Source: Polaribacter sp. NJDZ03 (GTDB taxonomy: Bacteria; Bacteroidota; Bacteroidia; Flavobacteriales; Flavobacteriaceae). From it: a DNA stretch of 64,000 nt. Within the stretch, counting starts at the first letter, position 1; every line of letters begins with the position of its first letter. Both the position numbers and the translations under genes were made by a program. The stretch lies in the NCBI RefSeq assembly GCF_019263805.1, contig NZ_CP079195.1, forward strand, positions 2,331,501 to 2,395,500, written 5' to 3'. The notes beneath the pieces are model-generated. The model saw nothing but the letters and a program-made list of their open reading frames with translations. It searched no databases and was not told where the DNA came from. Positions 24,956 to 33,997 of this stretch are shown in pieces.

Positions 24956-26929
24956 CTATTCAGCTTCCAACAACAACACAATTTTATTAAAATCTGCAGC
25001 ACTATTAATTACAGTTCTGTACGCTTCATACATAGCAACTTCAATACTGTTTTCTTTATAATATTCGTTAGCAATTACTGTTAAGGTATTTCCTTCTAAT
25101 TGATAAGAAGATTTAAAAAAGAACAACTCTTTTCCGTCTTTCACATAGGAGTTGTTAATATTAATATCCTCTAAATTGGTTATTTTATAGCCCTCAGGAA
25201 TGTGAAGTGTTAAGGTTCTATTATAACCTCTGTGAAACTGTCCTTCTAATGGTAAAACCCTTTCTTTTTCTTGGTACATTTCTATTTGCTGTCCAATTAA
25301 ATCGCCTAACTTAAACAAATATTTTCTTCCTGCTTTTTCCACAAAACCTTCCGTAGTAAAATCTACTTTTATCTTTAAAGGCTTTATTCCGAACAATTCT
25401 GCATCGGCATTTATTAATTCTCTTTTTTCTACATCAAAATCATACGTCATGCTTTCTACAAAACTATCAACCAAGTCATTTCTAGCATCTTCACCCTGAA
25501 TTAAATGCATAAAAGGCTGAATATTCATGGCGTAATATCCGCTGAAAGCTCTGTCTAAATGAACGGTATTTTCGGTTAAATTATCCTTATTAAAATCGAT
25601 GGTTACCTTCATCACATCTAAAACCTCATCAACTTTTACAGGCTCTATATATGCAATTCTTCCGGTAACCGTTTTCTGATCTCCAACAACACCCTCCTTC
25701 AAAAATAGTCCGTAATTATCTGTTACATAAGGCAACGGAAAACCATATCTTGTTCCGGATGCATTTGGAGACAAATACTTTTTTGATGTAGGAAAATACA
25801 GTAAAAAGTCCGTTAAAAAATTTGTTGCTTCAAACTCTGGGTCGAATTTTATTTCATTTCTATCCGTTGTTATCACCAACTCATGTTCTATATTTAAGGT
25901 TCTTAAAACAGCAATATATAGTTTAATAACTCCGCTTTCATTGGCTACTTGCGTTTTTAAAATAAGGTCTAAATCTTGCAAGTCTTCATTAAAAGTATCC
26001 TGCGAAAACACGGTCGATTTTATATAAAAATCTAATTTTCTAATAATACTTTCTTGATCTGCATTTTTTGGCAACGCTAGTTCTTTTACAAAATCCTTTA
26101 ACAACTCCTTTGTTTTTTCGGAATATTCCGGATAATAAGAAGCATATACATTCTCTGCAATATTGCTATAAGAGATAATATCTTCGTCCATATTATCTAC
26201 ATTTTTATCCATTTTATAAACAATAAAACCTCTCGAAGCATTATAAGGAGCTTGGTATTCGTTTTCTAATTTTTCTACCTTAGAAACATGTAATTTATAA
26301 TGTATTTTATCTGTACTTAATGTATCTCTTTCTACATCTGGTAAATTATTATAGCTCTTAAATTTAAACAACAAATTACTTGGCGAGTACAAATCGAACG
26401 CTACTTGGTCTTTATAATACCCATCTTGAATGTAAATTTTATTTCCGGTATAACTTGGTGGTCTTTTTACCACATACATATACTCTATAAAACTACCTTT
26501 TGTAATGCCTTCTAAAGCAAAATATTTATAAGTATTACCAGTTTCTTCATCTTCAGCTGTAAGAATTTTAGATTTATCTAAGTTGATGATTTTTCCATCG
26601 GGAGTAATCACTCTTGCTTTATTCACTTGCATTTCTGCTTCGGATGAAAACGGCAAATATATTTTGTTATACTCCTCAATTGCATCATCAGAATTTAGCC
26701 ATAAAACTTTGTGTTCTAAATAGAATTCTACTAAATCTTCCTCTTGAAAATAAAATTCTGTCACTGTTTTTTCTTTAACAGCAATCATGTCTTCAGAAAT
26801 TTCTTTATCTACTTTATAACTCGGATTTACCTCCCAATCATAGCTTTCAAAAAAGGGTTTTTCTTGCGCTATCGCAATCTGAAAAGCAAATAATAAGGCA
26901 ATTAATAGGTGAATTTTATTCTTCATCAT
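24956..26929 (-). CDS. DUF3857 protein with degenerate transglutaminase-like domain
   Basis: A 657-residue exported protein (signal MKNKIHLLIALLFAFQIAIAQ; upstream in-frame ATGs precede it). An N-terminal DUF3857 domain (FALEGITKGSFIEYMYVVKR) is followed by a region aligned with a transglutaminase core. The catalytic segment reads VANESGVIKLY where the neighbouring paralogue has KYGDCKDNSS, so the Cys is missing. The His and Asp positions also appear replaced (TNFLTDFLLYF and KYLSPNAS). It is probably a catalytically dead, perhaps binding or chaperone, partner. It follows the intact paralogue on the same strand with about 130 bp between. Confidence 0.8.
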   Translation of the reverse strand: MMKNKIHLLIALLFAFQIAIAQEKPFFESYDWEVNPSYKVDKEISEDMIAVKEKTVTEFYFQEEDLVEFYLEHKVLWLNSDDAIEEYNKIYLPFSSEAEMQVNKARVITPDGKIINLDKSKILTAEDEETGNTYKYFALEGITKGSFIEYMYVVKRPPSYTGNKIYIQDGYYKDQVAFDLYSPSNLLFKFKSYNNLPDVERDTLSTDKIHYKLHVSKVEKLENEYQAPYNASRGFIVYKMDKNVDNMDEDIISYSNIAENVYASYYPEYSEKTKELLKDFVKELALPKNADQESIIRKLDFYIKSTVFSQDTFNEDLQDLDLILKTQVANESGVIKLYIAVLRTLNIEHELVITTDRNEIKFDPEFEATNFLTDFLLYFPTSKKYLSPNASGTRYGFPLPYVTDNYGLFLKEGVVGDQKTVTGRIAYIEPVKVDEVLDVMKVTIDFNKDNLTENTVHLDRAFSGYYAMNIQPFMHLIQGEDARNDLVDSFVESMTYDFDVEKRELINADAELFGIKPLKIKVDFTTEGFVEKAGRKYLFKLGDLIGQQIEMYQEKERVLPLEGQFHRGYNRTLTLHIPEGYKITNLEDININNSYVKDGKELFFFKSSYQLEGNTLTVIANEYYKENSIEVAMYEAYRTVINSAADFNKIVLLLEAE

Positions 26930-27002
26930 TCGTTTATTTAAAATCATGTCTTATTTGTCTCCATCAATTTATTTCAGGGTCTTAAAATAAAAAATCGTTA
27001 TA

Positions 27003-27032
27003 GGAGATTCTGAAATAAATTCAGAATGACAC
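27003..27032. repeat. GAGATTCTGAA..TTCAGAATGACA repeat
   Basis: GGAGATTCTGAAATAAATTC then AGAATGACAC, a palindrome-containing intergenic word in the gap between the two DUF3857 genes. A related form (GACGCTGAAACAAGTTCAGC, then ATGACA) lies at about 57604-57632. Confidence 0.55.
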
Positions 27033-27062
27033 CTCATGATTATTGGTCAATTCGTTTTGTTC

Positions 27063-28988
27063 TTATTCTTTTTTTAAAACTACAATTTCTTTATAATTTC
27101 TTTCAATTTTCTGAATCTCTTTATTTACTTCTTTTTGTTGTTCTGTTGATAAAACTAAGAAGTTTAACTCAATTTCATGATTGTAAATTACTTCATTTTC
27201 TTTTACTTGATAGGTAATTTTAGAAATTAATAAATCATTAGAAACTGTTATTGATTCTGGCACATAATCTACTTTATAACCTTCAGGAATTTCTAATATA
27301 GTAGTATACTTATAGTATTTTTGATATTCGTATTCAATGGCGTTTTCTCTATTTTTATCTGTTTTATAAAAAGAAATCTCTTTATTAAAATTTAGGTTGA
27401 TGTAAATTTCATCTCCTAAATTTTTGGCATAATTCTTAATTTCAAAATCGTAATCTACTATAAAATCATTGTCGTAATGATATTTATTGGTTTCTTTAAA
27501 ATTATTAATCTGAAAGGTATTATTCCCTTTTCCAAACACATTTTTATAGAATTTTTTCAACTTCGTTTCTGAGTCTCCAGTTTCTAACGTATGAAAAATA
27601 TCAATTTTTGGATACCCAGAAATAGTAGTTTTAGAGGATCCAATAACCTTGCCGTTTTCAATTTTAATATTAGTTACATCTATAATTGCATTTTCTTTAG
27701 CGGCGATAATTGGTACCTTTTTAATCTTAAAATCTTTTCCATAGCCCACCAATGCTTCTTTTCCTTGAATAAAAGAAGTTGGCATTCCGAATTTTATATA
27801 CCGACCAGTGGCATCTAAATAATAGGTTTTATCATTGTTTCCATAAGAAAGAATCATGTGATTGTCTACAACTGGCGTTGGAATTTCATTGTAAGTATAA
27901 GGAATGCTTCTGGTACCAATCCATGTTAAATTTCCTTTTATGCCTGCAATTGCTAACATGCTGTATAAAATGCTCGAATTGTCTTTACAATCGCCATATT
28001 TTTTTCTAAAAACGTCATTAGATTCTCTCGGAATAAATCCGCCTAAAGCATACTCAAAAGCTATGTATTTTATATTTTGTTGTGTCCAATAATAAATAGC
28101 CTTTACCTTTTCTAAATCGTTTTTTTTATCTGCCGTAATTTTAGATACCAAAGCCACCAGTTCTGTACTTGGAGCTTCTGTATTTACATTCTCTACCATA
28201 GAATAATACCAATTATACAAATCTGCAACTTCACCTAATAATTTCTTGTTTTCATTCTTAATTTTATAAGAAGTAATAATAGGAACGATGTGTGGTAAAA
28301 TGGTTTTATAACTTGGTGTATTAGACTCATATTCATATTTTGGTTGGTTATTTAACGTCCAAGTATAAATATTATTCTTTCCTTTTTTTTCTTTATGGAA
28401 TGTAATTTCAGCATCAGAAATATTAAATTCTTTAAACTCTAAAGAGATATCTTCATCAGCAATAATGGTTACTTTATTTTGTTCCACAGGAAAATAATCA
28501 CCAAAATAAAAGGGTGTTAAAAAACGAGGATTTTTAATTTCTTGGCTATATTTTAACCTAGATTTTGATCCTTTTTTTAAGTTAGAATATACAAAGTTTA
28601 ACAATTTAGAATCATCGTGAAAAGACTGATTCAATTCATCTGACTCTGTAAATTTATCTACTTTATTTTCTACATATTCATTATTTTCATAAGAAAAAGA
28701 AGCTGCTTCAATTTTCTTTAATTCAAAAAATGCAGAGAAATTTAACGTGTTTTTAGAATTATAGGTTGCGGCATCGTTTAAATACAAATCTTCTTCTATA
28801 AACTCTTGATGTATTTGCAAACTATCATCTATAATATATATTGTAATAATAGTTTCTTGCAGCAAACGCACTCTTGCATCTTCTGGATGCAACTTATAAT
28901 ACTTTAAAAATTCAGCAGAATACTGAGCATTTAAGCTGGTTACAATTAATAAAAAAAATGTAACAAAAACGGATTTATAAATACTCAA
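27063..28988 (-). CDS. DUF3857/transglutaminase-like domain protein, catalytic triad intact
   Basis: A 641-residue exported protein (signal MSIYKSVFVTFFLLIVTSLNAQ). N-terminal DUF3857 is followed by a transglutaminase-type core: Cys in RKKYGDCKDNSSILYSML (about residue 332), His in VVDNHMILSYG (about 375) and Asp in YYLDATGRYI (about 391), the C-H-D triad in correct order and spacing. The C-terminal part is a DUF2569-like beta domain (EIPEGYKVDYVPESI). Such Bacteroidota proteins are periplasmic and of unknown substrate. It is the first gene of a probable two-gene unit with the degenerate paralogue. Confidence 0.88.
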   Translation of the reverse strand: MSIYKSVFVTFFLLIVTSLNAQYSAEFLKYYKLHPEDARVRLLQETIITIYIIDDSLQIHQEFIEEDLYLNDAATYNSKNTLNFSAFFELKKIEAASFSYENNEYVENKVDKFTESDELNQSFHDDSKLLNFVYSNLKKGSKSRLKYSQEIKNPRFLTPFYFGDYFPVEQNKVTIIADEDISLEFKEFNISDAEITFHKEKKGKNNIYTWTLNNQPKYEYESNTPSYKTILPHIVPIITSYKIKNENKKLLGEVADLYNWYYSMVENVNTEAPSTELVALVSKITADKKNDLEKVKAIYYWTQQNIKYIAFEYALGGFIPRESNDVFRKKYGDCKDNSSILYSMLAIAGIKGNLTWIGTRSIPYTYNEIPTPVVDNHMILSYGNNDKTYYLDATGRYIKFGMPTSFIQGKEALVGYGKDFKIKKVPIIAAKENAIIDVTNIKIENGKVIGSSKTTISGYPKIDIFHTLETGDSETKLKKFYKNVFGKGNNTFQINNFKETNKYHYDNDFIVDYDFEIKNYAKNLGDEIYINLNFNKEISFYKTDKNRENAIEYEYQKYYKYTTILEIPEGYKVDYVPESITVSNDLLISKITYQVKENEVIYNHEIELNFLVLSTEQQKEVNKEIQKIERNYKEIVVLKKE

Positions 28989-29020
28989 ACTTCTCTATTT
29001 TTTTATAAAACTAAAATACA

Positions 29021-29068
29021 AAAAAGAGAGAACAAAAACCCAATTTAAGGTTCTTGTTCTCTCTTTTT
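29021..29068 (-). terminator. Terminator of the SulP/MBL/rhodanese operon
   Basis: A long stem AAAAAGAGAGAACAAAAACC / GGTTCTTGTTCTCTCTTTTT (one mismatch) with an 8-base loop. It has T-runs on both sides, so it may work in both directions. It lies about 115 bases after the rhodanese stop. Confidence 0.85.
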
Positions 29069-29184
29069 TATGTGTTTTTTAACGTTAAAAATTAAATCTT
29101 CAAAAAGGACTACCTACAAAATATTTCGGTTTATCTAATACCCAATTTTTATCGCTTACCCTAGATATCCTAATATCGTCAAAT

Positions 29185-29550
29185 TTAATTTTCTTGTTTC
29201 CATTTATTATATCCGCCTAAAACATTGTAGACTTCATAACCATTCTCTTTAAGAATTTTAGAGGCTTTTAGACTTCTTTTCCCGCTTCTACAATATAAAT
29301 ATACTGGTTTAGATTTGTCTAATTTATTAGAAGCTTTTTTACTAAAATCAGCATCAAAATAATTTGCAAAAGTGGCTGTTTCTATAGCACCTTCTTTTGT
29401 TTCTGCTGGTGTTCTTACATCCATTAATTGAATTTTTTCTTTAGAAAGCAATTCTTTTAATTCTTGTGTAGAAACCGACTTAACATCTTCTTGTGAGTTA
29501 CAATTGATAAAAAAGAAACTCATAAAGAAAATACATAAAATATTTTTCAT
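29185..29550 (-). CDS. Rhodanese-like domain lipoprotein
   Basis: A 121-residue single-domain rhodanese. The start is MKNILCIFFMSFFFINCNSQ with a lipobox Cys at residue 17; an earlier in-frame ATG would extend into the upstream gene. The active-site loop is PVYLYCRSGKRSLKAS, with the persulfide-carrying Cys, and LMDVRTPAETKEG is the N-terminal rhodanese box. It lies 5 bp after the MBL-rhodanese fusion gene, so it is co-transcribed. It would act in the periplasm or on the inner face of the outer membrane, moving sulfane sulfur. Confidence 0.92.
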   Translation of the reverse strand: MKNILCIFFMSFFFINCNSQEDVKSVSTQELKELLSKEKIQLMDVRTPAETKEGAIETATFANYFDADFSKKASNKLDKSKPVYLYCRSGKRSLKASKILKENGYEVYNVLGGYNKWKQEN

Positions 29551-29555
29551 AATTT

Positions 29556-30962
29556 TTATTTTAAAGTTGATGGACAAACTGCTGCTGTTCTCTTAATCGT
29601 TGTATTTCTAATAGCAGCATAACCACCTGCAACATCAATTACATTGTGAATTCCTCTTGCTTTTAAGATAGAAGCAGCAATTACAGAACGGTAACCTCCA
29701 CCACAATGCAGGTAAAAATCTTCTCCTTTAGGGAACTTAGAAATATGATCATTTAAAGAATCTAAAGGCGTATTTACTACTTCTTCAATATGTTCATTAT
29801 TATATTCACTTTGTTTTCTAACATCAAAAACAACTACATTTTCTTTAATTTTCTCCTCTAAATCATCTGCAGAAACAGAAATTAAGGTATCTATTTCTTT
29901 ACCTGCTTTTTCCCAAGTACCAAAACTACCTTCTAAATACCCTAAAACATTATCGAAACCAACTCTAGATAAACGTATAATTGTAGCCTCTTCTTCTCCG
30001 GCTGGAGTTACCAATAAAATAGGTTGCTTAATATCTTTTACCAATGCGCCAACCCAAGGTGCAAAAGTACCACCTAAACCAATAAAAATAGATTGTGGTA
30101 TAAAACCTTTTATAAATTCTGATTGATGACGAACATCTAAAATAACTGCACCGGTTTCATTTGCATGAATTTCAAAGGCTTCTACAGACAATGGTTTTGC
30201 ACTATTTTCTAGCACCTCATCTATGTCTTTATAGCCTTCTTTATTCAACTTTACATTTAAAGGAAAATAGGCTGGCGGAGGCAATAACCCATCGGTTACT
30301 TCTTTAATAAACTCCGCTTTGGTCATGTTTGCTCTTAACGCATAATTGGTTTCTTTTTGATTACCAATGGTACCTACCGTTTCTTTACTTAAATTTTTAC
30401 CACAAGCAGAACCTGCTCCGTGTGCTGGATATACAATAACCTCATCGGCTAAAGTCATTACTTTAGTACGTAAACTATCAAACAAAAAACCAGCTAAATC
30501 TTTTTCTGTAACATCACTTTTTTGAGCTAAATCTGGGCGACCAACATCTCCTAAAAACAAGGTATCTCCACTAAAAAGTGCGTGGTCTTTTCCGTTTTCA
30601 TCCTTTAATAAATAACAAGAGCTTTCCATTGTATGACCAGGAGTATGTAACACCGTAATAGTAATATCACCTACTTTAAAAACCTGATTATCTTCTGCTA
30701 TAATTGCATCAAAATTTGTTGTTGCTGTTGGTCCAAATACAATTTCTGCACCTGTTTTTTCTGCCAACGTAACGTGTCCGCTCACAAAATCTGCATGAAA
30801 ATGCGTTTCGAAAATATATTTGATTTTTGCATTATTTTTAGCTGCGCTATCTATATAGTCTTGCACTTCTCTTAATGGATCTATAATAGCAACTTCGCCA
30901 TTACTTTCTATATAATAAGCTCCTTGCGCTAAACACCCTGTATAAATTTGTTCTATAATCAT
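29556..30962 (-). CDS. MBL-fold persulfide dioxygenase-like protein with two rhodanese domains (CstB-like)
   Basis: A 468-residue fusion. Residues 1-240 are a metallo-beta-lactamase fold of the ETHE1 type (TH54-F-H56-A-D58-FVSGH, HTPGHTMESSCYLL, FSGDTLFLGDVGRPDLA). About 260-355 is a rhodanese domain without a catalytic Cys (ILLVTPAGEEEAT). About 370-468 is a second rhodanese with the active loop FYLHCGGGYRS. This three-domain order matches CstB-type enzymes that oxidise persulfides to thiosulfate or sulfite. The gene is grouped with a rhodanese lipoprotein and a SulP transporter, giving a sulfide/persulfide detoxification module. Confidence 0.92.
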   Translation of the reverse strand: MIIEQIYTGCLAQGAYYIESNGEVAIIDPLREVQDYIDSAAKNNAKIKYIFETHFHADFVSGHVTLAEKTGAEIVFGPTATTNFDAIIAEDNQVFKVGDITITVLHTPGHTMESSCYLLKDENGKDHALFSGDTLFLGDVGRPDLAQKSDVTEKDLAGFLFDSLRTKVMTLADEVIVYPAHGAGSACGKNLSKETVGTIGNQKETNYALRANMTKAEFIKEVTDGLLPPPAYFPLNVKLNKEGYKDIDEVLENSAKPLSVEAFEIHANETGAVILDVRHQSEFIKGFIPQSIFIGLGGTFAPWVGALVKDIKQPILLVTPAGEEEATIIRLSRVGFDNVLGYLEGSFGTWEKAGKEIDTLISVSADDLEEKIKENVVVFDVRKQSEYNNEHIEEVVNTPLDSLNDHISKFPKGEDFYLHCGGGYRSVIAASILKARGIHNVIDVAGGYAAIRNTTIKRTAAVCPSTLK

Positions 30963-30984
30963 GTATGTTATTTTTTGATTTATC

Positions 30985-31060
30985 CTGCAAGGTCTTTTTT
31001 AGAACCTTGTAGGTCTTGTCCATTATACCTACAAGGTTTTAAAAACCTTACAGGATATAA
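30985..31060. repeat. Two CCTACAAGG-type palindromic arms
   Basis: CTGCAAGGTC..GAACCTTGTAGG is followed by CCTACAAGGTTTTAAAAACC..TTACAGGA: two imperfect palindromes back to back between the SulP and MBL-rhodanese genes. Related words occur at 2970-3001 and as a single arm near 62440. It may act as a processing or attenuation hairpin inside the operon. Confidence 0.55.
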
Positions 31061-31071
31061 ACTAATTCCTT

Positions 31072-32799
31072 TTAATGATATGCTTGATGAATATATTTCG
31101 CATATTTTTCTTGATGCTTTCTATCTCCTGTCTTATAAAACCTAACAGCATCGTTTGGTCTCATAAAAAAGTGATTGATGTCTATAATTTCTAAAATTCC
31201 GCTTCTAAAAAAATCGTCTCTAACGGGGCCTTTTACACCTGCTAATAAAAAAGTAATATTTTTCTTTTTATAGAACTTAATCCGTTCTTTTAACATTTCT
31301 ACTCCCGTACTATCTACTCTATTAATGCTTTCTGCATCTAAAACGATCAACTTTAAAGCGGCTCCTTTTCTATCTGCCATTTCATCTAACTTATCTCTAA
31401 AGTAGCTAGAATTTGCATAAAATATTTGTGCATCGAACCTAAAAATTAAAACATCGTCTTCTATAACTACCTCTTCAAAACGACTTTTATTTCTATAAAA
31501 ATTAGAGCCTGGTACCTTTCCTAATTCTGCAACATAAGGTCTAGATGTTCTATAAATTAATACAATTAAAGACAAGCCTACGCCAACCATAATACCAAAT
31601 TCAATTCCTAAAAATAATGTTCCTATAAATGTAGCTAACATTAACCAGAAATCTAAATGATTTGCTTTCCACAAAAAAATGGCTTCTTTAATATTTACCA
31701 AATTAAAAACGGCCACAATAATAATTGCCGCCAATACTGTTTTGGGTAAGTGGTAAAATAATGGTGTTAAAAATAATAGTGTAATAACCACCATAACCAC
31801 AGAAATTAATGCAGCCATACCTGTTCTTGCTCCACTTTCTTGGTTAATTGCAGAACGAGAAAAACTAGACGTTGTTGGGTATGCTTTAAATAATGACCCC
31901 ACCATATTACTGATTCCTAAAGCTATTAATTCTTGATTGGGTCTTATTCTATATTCATCTTGTTTTGCTTCTAAAGATTTCCCTATAGAAATGGTTTCTA
32001 AATACCCAACCATTACCAACGTAAATGCAATTGGTAATAACTCTCTTATTAGATCGATATCATATTCTGGAATTCCGAAAATTGGCAACCCAGAAGGAAT
32101 GTCTTTTACAATGGAAACATCACTTATAGAGCTTCCAAAAAACTTTAAAATTAGAATACCTAAAATAACTACAATTAGTGCACTTGGTATTTTTTTATTG
32201 ATTTTTCTGAGGATGATAATGATTACCACAGAAATTAATCCGATAATAGTTGTTGGGTGATTAAAGTCGATAATCCTACCAAAAACATCTACTACAACAT
32301 ACTGTAATTGATCACTTTGTACAAAATCTACTCCAAATAAATTCCGAAATTGATTGAACCCAATAATTAACGCTACCGCGGATGTAAAGCCGGTTATTAC
32401 GGGTTTTGATAGAAAGTTTACAATAAACCCCAAACTAAAAACTCCCATTATAAATTGAATAGCCCCAACCATTAATGCCAATAAAATAGCAATGGAAATA
32501 TAACTATCGGAACCTGCCAAAGCTAATGTGGAAACCCCTGTTGCTACAATTAAAGAATCCATGGCTACAGGACCAATTGCCACTTGTCTTGATGATCCAA
32601 AAATGGCGTACATAACTTGTGGCATTAACGCACAATACAAACCATAAATTGGTGGTAAACCTGCAATTAAAGCATAGGCAATTCCTTGCGGAATTAAAAT
32701 AATACCAACAGTGATACCAGCTAGCAAATCTCCTTTAAAAAAGGCTTTATTGTAGTTTGGTAACCATTCTAAAATTGGTATTATTTTTTTTATATTCAT
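31072..32799 (-). CDS. SulP family inorganic anion transporter with STAS domain
   Basis: A 575-residue transporter: about twelve membrane helices (GDLLAGITVGIILIPQGIAY, PPIYGLYCALMPQVMYAIFG and SGARTGMAALISVVMVVITL are SulP signatures), followed by a cytoplasmic STAS domain from about residue 440 (LIVLDAESINRVDSTGVEML). SulP members carry sulfate, bicarbonate or other anions. The neighbouring CstB-like and rhodanese genes suggest sulfate or sulfite, possibly efflux of oxidised sulfur. The last residues are rich in Tyr/His (KYAKYIHQAYH). Confidence 0.9.
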   Translation of the reverse strand: MNIKKIIPILEWLPNYNKAFFKGDLLAGITVGIILIPQGIAYALIAGLPPIYGLYCALMPQVMYAIFGSSRQVAIGPVAMDSLIVATGVSTLALAGSDSYISIAILLALMVGAIQFIMGVFSLGFIVNFLSKPVITGFTSAVALIIGFNQFRNLFGVDFVQSDQLQYVVVDVFGRIIDFNHPTTIIGLISVVIIIILRKINKKIPSALIVVILGILILKFFGSSISDVSIVKDIPSGLPIFGIPEYDIDLIRELLPIAFTLVMVGYLETISIGKSLEAKQDEYRIRPNQELIALGISNMVGSLFKAYPTTSSFSRSAINQESGARTGMAALISVVMVVITLLFLTPLFYHLPKTVLAAIIIVAVFNLVNIKEAIFLWKANHLDFWLMLATFIGTLFLGIEFGIMVGVGLSLIVLIYRTSRPYVAELGKVPGSNFYRNKSRFEEVVIEDDVLIFRFDAQIFYANSSYFRDKLDEMADRKGAALKLIVLDAESINRVDSTGVEMLKERIKFYKKKNITFLLAGVKGPVRDDFFRSGILEIIDINHFFMRPNDAVRFYKTGDRKHQEKYAKYIHQAYH

Positions 32800-32868
32800 T
32801 TTTTTAGCCTTTTGCTTTTGGCTCTTTGCATTTAGCCAATAGCTAAATGCTAAAAGCTAATAGCCATT

Positions 32869-33891
32869 CTAAAACAATTCTCCTTGACTTTTTCCTTTTA
32901 CTCTTCCTAAATGTGTGTATGCTAATTCGGTTACTTCTCTTCCTCTTGGAGTTCTCATAATAAAACCTTGCTGAATTAAAAAAGGCTCGTACACTTCTTC
33001 AATGGTTTCTGTGTTTTCAGAAACGGCTGTTGCAATGGTACTTAAACCAACAGGGCCTCCTTTAAATTTATCGATAATAGTCATTAGAATTTTATTATCC
33101 ATTTCATCTAAACCATGCGCATCTACATTTAATGCCTTTAAAGCATATTTTGCAATTTCTATGGTAATACTTCCGTCTCCTTTTATTTGTGCAAAATCTC
33201 TAACTCTTCTTAGTAAAGCATTTGCAATTCTTGGTGTTCCTCTACTTCTACCGGCAATTTCTATAGCAGATTCCATAGAAATAGGAACCCCCAAAATATG
33301 TGAACTTCTTTGAATAATTGTGGTTAACAATTCTGTTTTGTAATAATGTAAACGACTACTTATTCCAAAACGAGCTCTCATTGGTGCGGTTAACAAACCA
33401 GAACGGGTTGTGGCACCAATTAAAGTAAAAGGTTCTAAATTAATTTGAACGGTTCTGGCATTTGGGCCAGATTCTATCATAATATCGATCTTATAATCTT
33501 CCATTGCAGAGTATAAATATTCTTCTACAATAGGACTTAATCTATGAATTTCATCAATAAACAGCACATCACGTTCATCTAGGTTTGTTAACAAACCTGC
33601 CAAATCTCCGGGTTTGTCTAAAACAGGACCAGAAGTAACTTTTATACCTACTTCTAGTTCGTTTGCTAAAATATGTGCCAAAGTTGTTTTTCCTAAACCT
33701 GGAGGTCCGTGAAACAATGTATGATCTAAAGCTTCTCCTCTTTGATTTGCTGCTTCAACAAATATTTTTAAGTTGTCTATTGCTTGATCTTGCCCTGTAA
33801 AATCATCAAAAGAAAGCGGACGTAATTTTTTTTCTACATCTAAATCTTCATTTGATAAATGGTCGTTTTCAGGATTTAAGTTTTCATTCAT
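32869..33891 (-). CDS. ruvB: Holliday junction branch-migration helicase RuvB
   Basis: A 340-residue AAA+ motor that drives branch migration with RuvA. Walker [12 protein letters not shown], Walker [11 protein letters not shown], sensor GATTRSGLL and arginine-finger region PMRARFGI, plus a C-terminal winged helix ([17 protein letters not shown]). The start at [15 protein letters not shown] is chosen over a GTG two codons earlier because that GTG would lie inside a TATCTTTG -7 box. The gene stands alone, between SulP and the T9SS protein. Confidence 0.98.
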   Translation of the reverse strand: MNENLNPENDHLSNEDLDVEKKLRPLSFDDFTGQDQAIDNLKIFVEAANQRGEALDHTLFHGPPGLGKTTLAHILANELEVGIKVTSGPVLDKPGDLAGLLTNLDERDVLFIDEIHRLSPIVEEYLYSAMEDYKIDIMIESGPNARTVQINLEPFTLIGATTRSGLLTAPMRARFGISSRLHYYKTELLTTIIQRSSHILGVPISMESAIEIAGRSRGTPRIANALLRRVRDFAQIKGDGSITIEIAKYALKALNVDAHGLDEMDNKILMTIIDKFKGGPVGLSTIATAVSENTETIEEVYEPFLIQQGFIMRTPRGREVTELAYTHLGRVKGKSQGELF

Positions 33892-33896
33892 AACCA

Positions 33897-33904
33897 CAAA
33901 GATA
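33897..33904 (-). promoter_or_regulatory. ruvB -7 box immediately before the start codon
   Basis: TATCTTTG on the minus strand, an exact TAnnTTTG match ending only 5 bases before the ATG. If used, the transcript would be leaderless or nearly so. Confidence 0.45.
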
Positions 33905-33947
33905 ATTGATTTTAAAGTACAGTTTTGTAAGATTTGTTACATAACAA

Positions 33948-33976
33948 AAAAACCTTTCTTATTAGGAAAGGTTTTT
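33948..33976 (-). terminator. Terminator of the T9SS substrate gene
   Basis: AAAAACCTTTC / GAAAGGTTTTT with a seven-base loop, about 20 bases after the stop codon, with flanking T-runs. Confidence 0.85.
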
Positions 33977-33997
33977 TAGAATACAGTATGTACTTTT

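Noticed and set aside
31937..32260. 107-codon frame antisense to the SulP gene
   Set aside because: Shadow of the transporter; hydrophobicity simply mirrors membrane codons.
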